A stretch of DNA of 64,000 bases from Mangifera indica (lineage: Eukaryota; Streptophyta; Magnoliopsida; Sapindales; Anacardiaceae). How positions within the stretch are numbered: position 1 is the stretch's first letter; every line of letters begins with the position of its first letter. This document shows positions 20,251-34,229 of the stretch, piece by piece. The translations under genes and the position numbers were made by a program. The notes under the pieces were generated by a model. It saw only the letters and a list, made by a program, of their open reading frames with translations. It had not been told where the DNA came from and did no database searches. The DNA lies in the NCBI RefSeq assembly GCF_011075055.1, contig NC_058137.1, positions 21,437,463 to 21,501,462 on the forward strand. Reading direction: 5' to 3'.

Positions 20251-22451
20251 TAAGTCAATGTTTAACAAGCTTCTTTGTGCCCCGAACATATTACCACTAG
20301 TACATGGAGACTCTTTGACAACTAGGATCATTTAGAAGAAAGCACCACATTGTTAACACCTTCTTTCTAACTTTGACATTGTTTGTCACAAACCTAGTGT
20401 TTAGATGCTACAAAATGGCCCATGCAACACCTTGGCTTCATTGGTTTCATCTTACCATGGACACATTAAGGAAACTACTCAAACTCTCGACTAGTTTGTG
20501 TAAGAATAATCTTAACCCTTTTTTATAGTCAATTATGAAGAACTCTTATTGCCTCAGTCTTGTACTTCTATTTCATAGAGCACCTCCCTCCTCAAGAGTC
20601 TTAAGAAGTATTGCCAATGTGATAAGAAGAAACGCACCTCATGTCTTAGTTGTTATACGATACTTTAATGCTTTATGAAACGACACAATCTTGTACACTT
20701 TTCATTCTTATTGCTCTTGTCATAACATTAAAAAATAAGGTTATGACACGAGGTTTCGGTTACTAGCGATCTTTTGATCAAAGAGCTCTTCAAAGAAAAA
20801 TAAAACCTAGGTACCTATCAGTTTCAATAGCCAACTAGTAATACCAAGAATAGTGGTCTTGATAAAGACTCAATGGCACTATTTACATTTGATAGACCTA
20901 AGATGGGTGTTCCATAGCAAGGTTGGGATATTGTAGGTCATGAGGCCTATTATACGTAGATGATTAAGTGTCTTGCATTAGGATAACCTCTATCTATCAT
21001 TCAACTATGCAATGGTGCAAATCTTAGAAAAAAAAATGATTGTTTACATATATGTAGTGATCACATACATAGATTTTGCTACTCAAATTAGAAAATAATG
21101 TTGCATCACCAAATGACACATGCAATGAAAGGTATCGTATCAAAATGATGCAAATAATTATCATTTTCAATTTGTACAAGTATTTCATTAACAACTTATA
21201 GGTATTTCACTCTCAGAGATAAATTATATTCTCTTTTATTGATATATAATTTTTAATATGACAATTTCAAAAGGTCTTCATAATTCACTCCTTTAGGTAT
21301 TCAAAACACTTTTGTATTGAGTTCTACGTATTTCAAATGGTCTCCCAATATTCTCCATATTGGAAACTTATATAATAAAATAATTAGTGGGAAAAAAATT
21401 AAACCAAAATTTTACTTGATTAATAGTTTGACAGAGAATAACATTAATTATATTACTCATTGTGTGACTGTATTAGTATTAAAACTAATAAATATATGAT
21501 TAAATATTAGATATTATTTCAATTCTATTTACATATTTAGTCATGAAGAATATTTACCGATTAAAAATATTAATTATTATTAATTAAGAATCTTAGTGTG
21601 ATAAACCGACATCACCCACGTTATCAAATGCAAAGAGACTATTGTTACTCAACATCTATATATAAGATAATATTACAAAAATTATCATTTATAATAAAAT
21701 TAGTATTATACATTTAACATTTAATTTGAATAATATTTTATTATTAAAATTAAAATATTATTTTAAATATAGATTACTTAAAAGATTATTAGATATAAAT
21801 GATTACTATATTTGATAAAATTTGATAAGTATAAATAATTATTGAATTTAATTAGAGGTAATAAAATAATATTAATAATAAATTATTTTACTTAAATACC
21901 TTTAAATATAGTTATTCTAAAATATTTTTTATATTATTTATTATATTTATTTAAAATGAGATTATTTTTATCTTAAAAATTAATAAATAAGAATATAATT
22001 ATAATAAAATCAAAATTATTTGGTAATTTTTTAATATTTATCATATTATCTCTTGGTAATAAAAAATTATCATAATAATTTATTACTATAAATCAAATAA
22101 AATAATATCAATAATAAAAAATAAATTATCAAAATAGTCTTTATTAATTGGAAACCAAACGATCGTAAATGTCAACTTTGATTATCAAAATGAGACTATT
22201 ATATTGGCTTCAGATAAAGAAAATATTAAAATTTGAAATCTCCAAATATTCAATTTGAAAATTATTTCAAGGCAAATAAATTAATAAATTAATAATTAAT
22301 AGCCCAAATTTAATTATTTATAAGATTATATCATATTGTTTTAAAAAATAATAATATCTAATTAATTTTCCTTAAATATTTTGTATTTTTGTGTTGTAAT
22401 TAAAAAAACAAAACTGAAGCAGAAAACAGCACTCTCAAATTCTCAATGAAC
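20251..22451. other. Retroelement debris, then very AT-rich spacer
   Basis: 20250-21010 has the texture of further copia sequence but no motif I can name. 21500-22400 is extremely AT-rich, with many TTATT/AATAA runs. No gene is seen before the 5' leader of the TT9-like gene, whose shared upstream block starts near 22452. Confidence 0.4.
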
Positions 22452-25099
22452 GAGTGATAGTTACTGCACTGGGAGATCTGGCTGCTTCTTAGTTCTACAT
22501 TTTGATCTCTCGCTCTCACTATGTGGCGCTCCATCTGGCGATCGATCTATCGTTTCTCTGTTCAGCACTTCAAGTAACATCACTGAATTTATTTGAAGTT
22601 TATAAGATTTTGACTCTATTCACTTAATTTTTAAGCAATTGATGAAGTGTCATGTGCTATTTAGTATTTGAAATCGTTGTGGAGCTATGGTAGGGGTTGG
22701 ATACTGATTTTATTAATAGATTATTTTCCATTTTAGTCAATAACTATCTTTTTAGTTTTATGTTTTTTTTTTTTTTTTAAATATTGAAATGCTTAAAATT
22801 TATTATGTGACTTAAAAAATGTAAGTGTTATGAAATAGGTTTTATGTGATAGAATAAATTTTGGGGAAATTTAATTTGCTTGTTACCTGTAATGTGTTAA
22901 GGGAGAAAGTAAAAGTATAATGGGGGATAAATTTGCAGTGGCTTTACAATGATGTTGTGGTGATTTTTTTTATTTCTGGATGAATGTTTTGCTTTTTTGA
23001 TTAATGTGTGTAGTTGTTAATTGTTATTAGCATCATTGTCATTATTGTTATTTTCTTTATCCTCATTGTAATTTTCCTAGATGTAGATACGTGATGAATG
23101 AACTGCAACAGATCAAAGCTGTGGATGGGTATAATCAAGTAACTTAGTTTAGCTTCATTTTATGGAAGAAAATGTTTTACAAATTAACATCTTCTTTGTA
23201 TTAACTTATCTTATTTGTGATTTCCTCTAGTAAGTAGTCATTGATCTACTACAATCCATAGTGGTGATTGTTACATACGGTGATATGAAAGATCCACTGA
23301 TTTTCAAGTATGTGTAGCTTTTGATACCACTTCTTGTGTGGTTTTCCTTCTCATTAAAGCAATGATGTCATTAGTCTTTTGTTTTGATCTTTGCAGATGC
23401 TTTATGGAATATCAAGTTTTGGCTGAGTTTGTCCTTATTTTAAAGATCAGTAGAAATTCAGGAATTGAGGGACTCTTGCTTCAATATCTGAGTATAATGG
23501 TACAGAACGTGGGTAGTGAACATGCAATATAGGATGCAAGTTCCGTTGATGTTTATGGTAAATTTATTGAATATGTATGGTCTTTTCATCTCTCTATATT
23601 TGGGTATGTTTGTGCATATGCCCTTGGATTTTTGAGGGAGGTTATAGAAGCTAAACTTGTTTTGAAACACAAAATTCCAACATACATCAATGATGGCTAA
23701 AATTTTTCTTCTGAGTCTGTCCTTCTCTCTGGTGGTTTATCTGTTAGTCCTATTTCTTCCACAGCATTGGGGATGCATTGCCTTTTGTATCGTGCAGACT
23801 ACTGTTTAAGTAATGACTACATCAACAACATGGAACATATTTATGAATTTGATGCAGGAGACCTGGCTCCATATTACATGCCGTTCTTAATCTTTCGATT
23901 TGTTCCTTATCTCTCTTCATAAATTTATATAAGATAGCAGCTTAAATTTCATACTTGCTGAACAGTAGTTTGCAATTTTTTCTTTCTTACTGTGGTTTGT
24001 GTTTTCTGTTTCCGGCCTTCCTCTTCTCTTACTCTTCATTTTCTTTTATTTGTTTTGTAAATCAGGGCAGTGAGCAACAAAATTAACAGAGACACCCTTT
24101 GTCTTCTTGTTAAGGTTAATAGGGTAAGTTAAAGCTCATAATTATGAAATGTGCAGTAAACATGTTGATGCCCCAGTTAAGTTTTAGGTAAAATGTTGTT
24201 ACAAAGTAATTAGGAATGTGGTTTGTCTTGATATGATAATCAAGTTATGGAGTTCAAGGCATCGAATTGTTGATTCTACAATATTCCTTCATCTCCTCCT
24301 GATTTCAATCATATAAGGAATTAGATGATATTTATGGTATGCTGATCAATATGATTTGTAGGAAGCATGAAATGAGTAATCTTTCTTATCCTTTCTTGGG
24401 TAAATTTCAGGGATCCCCTTGAGGTTTGCCAAAACATCATGGACCCACCATATGCTTTAGAAAAAAAGGGTAAATTTCTGATACATGTGTACTCTCCATG
24501 ATGTTTCAAAACAATAGGGGATCTTGAGAATTAGTTTTCTTTCTTTTAAGCATTTGTTAGGTTCATCCATTTTTTTGTTTTAACGTATGGTAGAAGGGAG
24601 ACCACCTGTTTTCAACTAGGTGCAGCTTCAGATCTAGGATTTCCTTGTGACAAATTGTGAACTTGAATATCTTTGAAAATACTATGGAGGAACCCTTAAA
24701 ATGGCTTATAGAACCTAAGTAGCTGCTGAGTTTTTTAGGTTTTGGAAGAAAATTCTCAATACCATGAATGATGATGAAATTGTAGTCTGGGGCTGTTTTG
24801 TTTGCTTTCTCTGCTTGGAGGTCTTCTTTGGGGATCCTGTGCTTTTTTAAATAAACATGTTAACATTAAATATTTTTTTCCTTAATTAAGATGGGTACAT
24901 CAAGTTTAGGATTTGTTTCACATTTATTTAGCAAATGCTTGATTTTTTCCTTTTCCTTTTATTCCTTTCCAATTTTTATTGAAAGAATATATTGAATCTC
25001 AGTCATAAGTTTGTGCGTGTGAGAGTGGATCTTGCTTTTGACTTAAGTATGACTTTGTTTCCTATTCTTCTCATTATATTGATTTGACCACAGGAATAG

Positions 25100-25108
<9 letters not shown>

Positions 25109-25136
<28 letters not shown>

Positions 25137-25138
25137 TA
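25109..25138. repeat. (TA)n(CA)n microsatellite
   Basis: A compound dinucleotide tract immediately before the acceptor of the QHREKMIQTAV exon of the TT9-like gene. It replaces the expected polypyrimidine tract and may be linked to loss of the preceding exon. Confidence 0.8.
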
Positions 25139-28100
25139 TCTAGGGCTCTTAGATTTGCTCAGCATAGGGAAAAGATGATTCAAACGGCTGTACATGCATT
25201 AATACTTACCATGTTTAACGGTATAGAATTGTTATATTTTTGTGTCCTCCAAAGAGAATGGATACATGTAATTTTGGATATAAAATATATTTTTATATCT
25301 TGCAACATTACCCATTTGGTTATGCAGTTAGTGATGACATGGTCTATCCATTTGTGGCAACTCCTCCAGTGTCAAAATATTATTCAGATTTGGTTCATAG
25401 CTTAAAAGATAAATTCATTCATCTTGATGGCCTTGTAAAAGTTACAGAGTATGCTGCTTTCAATTTGTTAGAAAACTTATTTCATGACAAATTTTAACTA
25501 GGTTGTATAATCATAAATATCTATTGAAGAAAACTACTTTGATGCAGGGAAACATACACTGTTCAAAAGAAAGGAGAGATACTTCTATAAACTGATAAAA
25601 TCATAGATGATATGTACTACTTTAAGGATATTCTTTCTGTTGGCAAGTCTAGGTTGAGTAAAGCTGTCTCCAAGGATCTTCTCAGCTTACTTGTTCTTCC
25701 TATATTCTCCCCTTACTGCAGTTAAGGCAAAGTAATGTGAGATATTTACCCTCTGCACTCCTTTCCTTGTATCTTTTGAAATGCCTAATTTATAAAGCAT
25801 AGTTTTGGTTATATGGTTTAAGATGATGGTGGCATTACTATCTGAATGTAACTTGGCTGAATATTTTACGTTTGAGTATGTATAAGTGGAACTTTTTCAG
25901 AAACTCTGACCTTCCATTTTTGATATGATGGGAATGCATTTTATTAATAAGAGCATCTAAACTTTCCTATAAGATTGCAGTTCAAAATAAACATTGTTTC
26001 ATTTATAATTTGGATAAATGCCATGGATGCCGAGCCAGTATGAATTTTTAGACATGGATATGTTTCTTTTGTATCTTTGTAAATGGTATGGTACTGATCT
26101 GCAGTAGTGCACAGAACGATGAATATTTTGAATCATTTCTTTGCTCTGGACATGATTCTACTAGATTTTCTAATGGAGTTTTCAATTGGTACTTTTGTGA
26201 ATTTGAGATACTTTGCCTAGGTTTCAGATTATGTTCTCCCAAAACCTAACTATTACTAATAAAGAAACAAAAAAGAAATTACCTTATCAAAATTTATATT
26301 AAATCCAAAATCATTTCTTGTTGGATAATTTAATGTCATCTGTGGGAATTTATTGTTTAGTTGCTTTTTCAGGGATTTCATGTATCTGCAGTTACTTCTC
26401 TGTATGTAGTTTCTCAGCTTCTTCAAGTTGTTGGTGGAAAGAACATCATTAACTCTGTGGCTGGTGTCATTTTGTATCCTTATATAACCATAGGCATCAA
26501 AGATGCTGTTGAAGGAGAAACAACTGATGGTAGCAATGCATATTCTTTTTACAACCTTTTGCATGAGTTGGAAATTGAGAAAATTTATTCTCTCAAGTCT
26601 GAAGGAGAAGAAGAAATGAATGGGAATCATATATCTGCTTATGTGGAAGCTAATGCATCGTCTAATTATGATTTGCAAAGCTTCCCCATGGACAGTGATA
26701 CATGTGTAGAAAGGTTAGCTTGAATTTTTATTTTGATGCTGGCTTGTTTCCTGTTTCATTGATATAGAGAAGATTGAAGAATTACTATGAGGCCAAGGTT
26801 TTTTTGTGTTTATGGATGATTGCATAACCCATTTAGTATACTTCTTGTTGATCGATAATAGGTAGCGAATTTTGGAAATGCAGTAGTAAATCATCTCAAT
26901 GCAAGTAGATGCTCTTGGAGATTTTTTTGGGAATTCAGAATCAACAGATGCCTGCATTGTTTGTGCTTTAGAACTCAAGATACTTGAGAATGTATGTTTT
27001 GGAATGTAAAATTGATATTGAAGATTGAAAGCTCAATGACCTTAAAAAATCTAATCCTAGAAAATATGTCCAAAATATGGTAGCGGCATGTGTATCCAGT
27101 AGCTAGAGGTTCAAATCTTAACAATCTATTGCCAGTGCATGAAAAGTTACATCTAAAATATGCTTCCATCATGCTCTATGCATTTTGTCCCTATCACTAG
27201 TGCTTTTGTTCTCTAATGTTCTTTTTTCTCATGTGCTAATAGAGAATTTATTTATTACCTGACCAAAGAGGAAAAGTAGATAGTTAATTAAGCATTTATT
27301 GGACCGGATATGATATCTGAGGCAAATAACAAACCTGAGTGTGTATGATTTCCAGCCAAAAATATGTAAAAGGCTGATAATTGTTTTCTTTTACTGTTTA
27401 TTTGGAATTCTGTGAATTTATTTCTACTGTACATATTGTCAAGTTCTTACCTGGTGCAGGAGAGGACTTTTGGCATATGTTAACTCAGAAAATCACATCC
27501 CTATTTTTATTACATAATTTAGCAGAAAGTAAAGGTATCTTATGATGAATAGCATCCCATCTGTATGAAATTGTGATTTTTATGTTTATACATATATATG
27601 ATTTTCTTACTTTTTCTGGTCCTTCGTTTTTTGCTCTCTCACTTGTAGTAGATCTTGATAGTTTGATGGCTTCAACAATTGGATTAAGCGAAATGCCAGA
27701 TACAATGGTAAATAATCAAGTTTCACAAGCATTTCAATTCATTGTTTGTATTTGCTAATCAAATTCATTTAATAAAGGTTTCTTAACAAATTGAGATGGA
27801 AGTAAATGATTTTTTCATTCATAACAATTATTATCCTAAATAAAGCCTTTAGGATGATTCTAAAGGCAAATTGTTTGGGTTACACCAAAAGCAATAATTT
27901 TATTTCGTACAGGAGTGGGTGTTTCCACTTGGTATTAAAGCTACCTTGTGGTTTGGGCTAGAGGAAAGAATAAGCTGGGTAGACCTAACTAGAGAGAGTG
28001 TGGTCCATTCTCTTTTTGAATAGGATGAAGCCTTTTAGGTGATTCTTATTGTAAAACGATATAGTGTAGGTCCTAGGTAGACTGTAGAATTATAGAGCAT

Positions 28101-29011
28101 AATACTTCTGTTAGGGAATTAAGAGAATGATTCTTCTCTATGTTTAATCAAATTTGAAAATTGCCAATGACAAGAGTACATATAGGAAAAACAAAATCCC
28201 TTGATATGGAATCACCTATTTAAATAGAGAAATACAAATATTATAGGATGGCAAAATTTTCTAATGCTAAATTATAAACTGAGAATTAAATGTTCTTGGA
28301 AAGTTTAGAAGAATCCCTATTTGTTAGGGATCTAAAATCCCTTTGCCTCTTTATTAAGGATTTAGGATTTTTGTTTATTAAGAATTTAGAATCCATAATT
28401 GTTTCTTATTTTAGGCAATATTATGATTGTCTTTCCCAGTAGTATTATGCTTACCTTTATTGTTTGGAAATCCTAATGATTATTTCCTTTCCTTGTTAAG
28501 GAATTATAGTAGTTGTTAGGGTTCTTTTTTGTACATATTGGTCACTATGCCAATGAATAGAATTTGAACGAGTTATTTATCAAATAACTGAAAATTGAGT
28601 AAGTCTTGCTTAATTTTATTCAAAGAGAATAGGTATATAAATAATTTGCAAAAAATTAGATGCTAGAAAATCAGGCTAAAATAAAAAAAAATAAAGTTAA
28701 ACCAGGAAAAATAAGATACAAAATATATATAGTAATTAATTTGAAATTATATCCCTAAACTTCACAGATTTATTTCTGATTTCTAATACTCCTCTTTAAG
28801 CTAGAGAATAAATACTTTTAATGCCCAATTTAGATTGTTATTGATTTTCCACACTCGCCCTGAATAAATATCCCATCTTTGTTAAACGAGATGATCTAGT
28901 GACAAAAGATTGCAAATTAGGTGAGATTTTTTCAAAGATTGTTGTTGTCAATATTGATGTCGACTTTTATGGTCATTTTGATGATTATTTACTAACTCAT
29001 CTTTCTACAAA

Positions 29012-29249
29012 GATGACAATGTGAATGTGTCAAACTAAGGAACTTATTTTTCCACATAAGTGACGACTTGAGTATGTTGAACTAATCAACTCATTTTTCT
29101 ACATCGGTAACAACATACTCATGCTAAATTGATGTGCTCATCTTTCCTTATAGGCAAAGACATGAGTTTGTTGAATTGATAAACTCATCTTTTTACATTG
29201 GTGAAGGTGTGAGTGTGTTGAATTGATAAACTCATCTGTCTACAAAGGT
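29012..29249. repeat. 47-bp tandem repeat array, left
   Basis: Five head-to-tail units of 47-50 bp with the pattern GA..AC.TGAGT.TGTTGAA.T..T.AACTCAT.TTTCTACAT.GGT. The last two units are nearly the same as each other. The array is internal to the LTR complex. Confidence 0.85.
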
Positions 29250-29692
29250 GATAACATATGTAAGTTGACAGTAAATGTTTGCAAGAACGCTTGACTTTGA
29301 TACCATGAAACAAGAAATGAAACAAATAACTTGTTCAAATTTTATTCATTGGCATAGCCATTCGATACACAAAGGGAGAATCCAAATAATCACTAAGATT
29401 TCTTAACAAGAAAAGGAAATGGAATCGAACCAACAAATATTATTTAATGGATCAAATCATGCTTTAAAGAGGGATCTAAATGTAGAAAGACTAGGAAGTC
29501 CATCTTAGTAAGAGAGGTCAACAACAGAGTTAATTCCTAAGATCACACCAATGGCTAAGAGGCCCTTATATGGCTCCATGACATTAGCTTCACACAAACA
29601 AATGATTCGTTCACTATGCTTGGCTTTGAACGACTTATTTGTTTTATAGTATCCAAGTTGAGCATTCTTGCCAACATTTATTTTTATCAAAC

Positions 29693-29958
29693 TCACATTG
29701 TCATCTATTTGGAAAGATGAGATAATCAGGTTGACACACTTACACTTTCACTAATGTGAAAAGATGAGTTCATTAGTTCGGCACACTCATGCTTTCACCT
29801 AAAAGGAAAGATTAGTTCATCAGTTTAATACACTCATGTTGTCACCTATGTGAAAGATGAGTTCATTAATTCGATACACTCATGTCATCATCTACGTGGA
29901 AAGATGAGTTTCTTAGTTTGACACATTCTTATCATCATCTTCATAGAAAGATGAGTTA
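29693..29958. repeat. 47-bp tandem repeat array, right, inverted
   Basis: The same unit in reverse orientation (GGAAAGATGAGTT.ATTA.TTCGACACACTCATG.TGTCACCTA), five to six copies. It pairs with 29012-29249 across a roughly 440-bp spacer. Two stray units also occur at about 32335-32425. Confidence 0.85.
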
Positions 29959-31394
29959 ATAAACAATCACTAAAATAACTATAAAGTTGACATCATTATT
30001 GACAATTGAAATCTTTAAAAAGAGTCTGATCATCTCCTTTCATGGAGATAAGATAGTTATTTAAGGAGAGCATGGAAAATCAACAACAATTCAAACTGGA
30101 AATTAAAAGTATTTACTCTTTGGCTTAAGGGGGAGTGTTGGGAATCAAAAATAAATCTCTAAAATTTAGGGATACAGTTTCAAATTAATTACTGTATAAA
30201 TTTTTTATCTTATTTTTTTCATTCTAGCTTAGCTTGATTCTTTCCTAATTTAACCTGATTTTCTAGGACCTAATTTTTTACAAACAATTTATATATTTAC
30301 CTATTCTCTATGAATAAAATTAAGCAAGAAGTATTTAATTTTTCAGATATTTGCGATAAATAATGTGTTCGAGTTTTATTGATTGACTTTGCCATTAATA
30401 TATACAAAGGAGAACCCTAATAATCACTAGAATTCTTTAATAAAAAAAGAAAATATTGTATAAATAAAACCTAATAATCTCTTATTTACTAATAATAAAG
30501 GTAAATATAAAACTACTAAGAAACACAACCATAATGTTGTCTAAAATAAGAAACAATGAAGGATTCTAAATTCTTAATAAACAGAGATCTTAAATCCTTC
30601 ATAAAGAGGGATAGTGATCTTATATCCCTAATAAATAGGGATTCATTTGGACTTTCTAACACTCCCTCTTATTCTTCATTCTCAACTTGGATACAATGAT
30701 TTCAGCTAACCAAAGTTCATATCTTGCAGCTTAAGTCTCACAATAGCAGTTCACAAAGCAATTGAAAATTTTGAAGCACTCAAATTCCTATTGTTTGATG
30801 GCAATGATCAGTGATTTTTTTTTTTAATGAGAAAACCAATGTTCCAGTTTTTTTAAGTTTTTTATGGTAACAATGATGGGGGAAGCCAAGAGCATGAAGT
30901 GGAACCAAAGCAAGAAGAGTACTCAACCAAGTCCTAACGGCTGAAAAAAAGATATGATGTGACGTCAATTATAAGAAAAAAAATAATAAATTCATGTTTT
31001 TAAGGATTAGTTTTATTTAAATTTAGGTTTAATGTAGTTTTAGTTTTCCTAAAAGTAGTTATCCGATTCATCGGTAGGATTAAATGTTGATTTTATTTAG
31101 GATAGTTAAGTTTAATCAAAGTCAAAATCCTAACAGAGTTACTTTTTCAGTTTGTCAAAGAGTCCTAACATATATAAAGGTACTAATGTGGTTGGAAAGA
31201 TGTTTAAGAGTTCTAATGAGTTTAGTAAGTTGTGCTATAGAGTTCAAGTCTTTATTAAAATTATTTTCCCTTTAGGATAAATTCCCTAGGGCCTTTGTCC
31301 TAGTCAAATTAGTTTTTTATTTCTAATAGAGTTAGTTTCTTTGTTTTAAGAATTAGCTTTCTATTTTAATTAGAAGAATTAAAACCCTACATAA

Positions 31395-32250
31395 AAGGGC
31401 TTGAGTCTTTGTTATTGTCATTCAATTCAATTCAATTGATTATCAATAAAAATTCATATGTGAGTTTCCTAAGGATTGCTTTGGAAGTTAGCACTAAATT
31501 CTTGTTATCTCTTTGTCTTGTTGGACGATATTTCCGTGAATGAGATTACAGTCCATTCAACATTTGTCATGGTCCCACACAACCTGATGACTCACAATGC
31601 AAAAGAACCTTTGAGGGTAAGCACTTAGTTAATTGTAAGGTATGCAATCATGATTGATAATAGTAGTTGTGACAATTTGGTATCTAAGAGATTGATGAAG
31701 CACCTCTCAAGCTAAAAATCGAACCACATCCCATCTCATATAGTTTAGGTTGGATTAATAAGGGTCTAAGTATGAGGATAATGGAGCGATGCAAGCCATG
31801 GTTATCTCTAGGGAAAACATGCAAAGTTGAAATCCTTTGTGATGTAGTGGAAATGGATGCATGACATGTTCTTGGATGTCCATAGCAATTTGATGTGCAT
31901 GCTACATATAAGGGATGAGATAATACATACACCTTCACTTGGAAACAAAAGATGATCATAGTGGTACCCAACAAAATTGAAGGAAAGGTTTTAAAGCAAG
32001 AACATAAATCTTTGATTTTCATACCATTGATGAAGAGTGAAGTAAAACTTGTAGCCAATGAGGAATTAGAGTCTTTGTAATTGTCTTTCAATTCAATTCA
32101 ATTGATTATTAATAAAATTTCAGATTTGAGTTTCTTAAGAATTGATTTGCAAGTTAGCAATGAATTTTTGTTATCTCTATGATTTGTTGAATGATATCAA
32201 CACCATTGTGTTTCTCTGAACAAATCAACCTATTCAACGTTTGTCCAACA
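31395..32250 (+). mobile_element. Ty3/gypsy protease fragment between direct repeats
   Basis: About 31655-32090 translates, with one frameshift and three in-frame stops, to the aspartic-protease-like region typical of plant gypsy polyproteins: IEPHPIPYSLGWINKG, then CDVVEMDA*HVLGCP*QFD, then NTYTFTWKQKMIIVVP. Flanking it are direct repeats (31395-31590 and 32045-32250), both built around TTCAATTCAATTCAATTGATTAT.AATAAAA and a TTGTTATCTCT...TTGTTG.A.GATAT tail, which look like LTR ends. The element is dead and lies in the large TT9-like intron. Confidence 0.65.
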
Positions 32251-32289
32251 TCAAACAAGAAAACTGACACATCAGTCATGATTCTTATT

Positions 32290-32950
32290 TTTCAAAATTA
32301 TAGACTTGGTTGGTGATCTCCGATTTGGTAAGAGAAACCCATCTTTCCATATATAAGTGACAGTGTGAGTTTTGTTGATATGGTGAGAAACTTATCTTTC
32401 CACATGTAGGGGATGTTGTGAGTTTTGAAAAATTTTCATTTTAGGGTTTTTTTTTTATATGTAATTTTCAAATTTTTGATTCGTTTTTCTATAGAAAACA
32501 TTTATTAGGAAAATTAACATAATTTTTATTATTTGGATATTTTACATTTTAGGGTTTTTTCCGTGCAACTTTCAAATTTTTGGTCTGTTTTTTTTTTTTT
32601 TCAAGTAAAGCATTATTATGAAAATTAACCCTTTTTTTTGGATTGGATATTTTACATTCCGGGGTTTTTTTACTTGTCATTTTTAAATTTCTTGTCTGTT
32701 TTTCCGAATAAAGCATTTATTATGAAAATTGACCTAATCTTTATTCTCATTTAGTTAGTGTATATTTCTTGTTTGTTTGTTTTCTTGGTTTAAGTTGTAT
32801 ATATTTTGTTTTATTATTTTCCTAGTTTAGGTTGATTGATTTTTAATTTCTTTCCTAGTTAGTTGTTGTAAATCATGTGTAAATTCACCATTCACCAATG
32901 AATGAAATCAAACAAGAATTATTCAATTCTCTTAATTCTTGTTTAACATA
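32290..32950. repeat. Retroelement terminal debris with 110-bp direct repeats
   Basis: Two stray 47-bp-type units (about 32335-32425), then three degenerate direct repeats, each running from ATTTTACATT..GGGTTTTTT through CAAATTTTTGGTCTGTTTTT to AAGCATTTATTATGAAAATTAA (about 32430-32740). Last comes an LTR-like end with CACCAATGAATGAAATCAAA near 32895. No coding sequence. Confidence 0.5.
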
Positions 32951-34229
32951 AAATTATGAACAGAAGCTGAAATGTAAAGCACTAGTTAGCTCCAGTTATG
33001 CATGCTCTTGGAGTATAATACTTCTGTTGAAAAGAAACCTCATGGAATATATTAAAAAAAATTCTCAACTTCTATAATGTCTAATTGATTTTTGTTTACA
33101 CTTTGTGATTTTCTATATTCAAAGTTTCAGGAGTTGGAGACTAGCACAATTGAGGTGTGTACTGTGTATACTCTTAAATTTATTAGCCAAATTCAGGTAA
33201 TATTATGTACACCTATAATTTTTAGTAAATTTGACATTATCCATTCATGTATCAATTACTTAAGCTATAGAAATCACTTTTAAACAGATTCTGTTTTTTT
33301 ATTCATTTCTAGAATTTATTCCTGCACTTAATCACATGAACACTTCCATTTTCCTTGAAATAATTCTTCCTTGATATTAAACCACTACTACCTATCAGTT
33401 TAAGTGATATATTTTCTAGTTCCTGTTGACAGACTTCATATCAGCGGTCATGTGAACGTTTTTTGAAAGAACTTGACAGATGCTGGTTTGATCAAATCCT
33501 GCAAACTTTGAGGGATGAATGGGCAAACTGTAAGACAGATACAAGGTAGAGAGAATCTTCTCTCTGGAGGGGAAGCAAAAAGATAGGACTCCATGGTGGT
33601 GATCTTAAGTTCAAGAGAATAAAATGATGAATTGATGGGAGGGAAACAATTATTTACTAGATATGCCATGCCAGACACTTCATGGAATTCATCAAAATCT
33701 ATTTGAATGATGTGTACAGCTCTTGAGGAATCTTTGCAATCTAGAAGTCCCTTATTTTTGCTTGAGTTTACTGTCTGCCAACAAACAAAATATGGTACTG
33801 GTCATTTTAATGTTAACTAATCGTTCTTTTTTTCATAATTGAAATTAGTGTCTTACACTTTCTCCTTCATAACTATAATACATTGCAGGACGAGCAACTT
33901 CTTCCAAATTTTCTAGGCAAACGATGGTTGATGCAATGAAGGTTTTTATCATTCGTTATTACTGTTTAACAAGAATAATCTTTTCTCTTACTGGATTCCT
34001 TCTTTGATATAATGTTTTCCTTCTGTATAATAATGACATTAATGTAGCGAGATATGTTGCAGGTCTTAAGTGAATCTGTGAACTATGTTTAAGGCATGCT
34101 GGCATTGACCTAGATAGATGTCAGAGGCAAGGCCTTATTACTGCTGGATCATCATTTATATTTATGTTAGTAACCTTTCAACCCAAATTATTAAGTTGAC
34201 CTAAATAGATGTCAGAGGCAAGGCCCTAT

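Larger units (their letters stand above)
28291..30661. mobile_element. 2.4-kb inverted-repeat complex of copia LTRs
   Basis: Two arms of about 500 bp are reverse complements of each other: 28291-28800 and about 30125-30661. Each arm is two LTR-like units tail to tail. Purine tracts mark LTR starts: AAGGGGGAG then TGTTGGG at 30127-30136 (plus), AAGAGGGAG then TGTTAG at 30670-30661 (minus), and a weaker AAAGAGGAG then TATTAG at 28797-28788 (minus). The spacer holds a third LTR end and an initiator-Met-type primer site (TGGTATCAAAGTC, 29293-29305 on minus). Inverted arrays of a 47-bp unit lie inside the arms. No protein-coding gag or pol is seen, so these are non-autonomous or gutted copia elements inserted into each other within an intron of the TT9-like gene. 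Confidence 0.7.
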
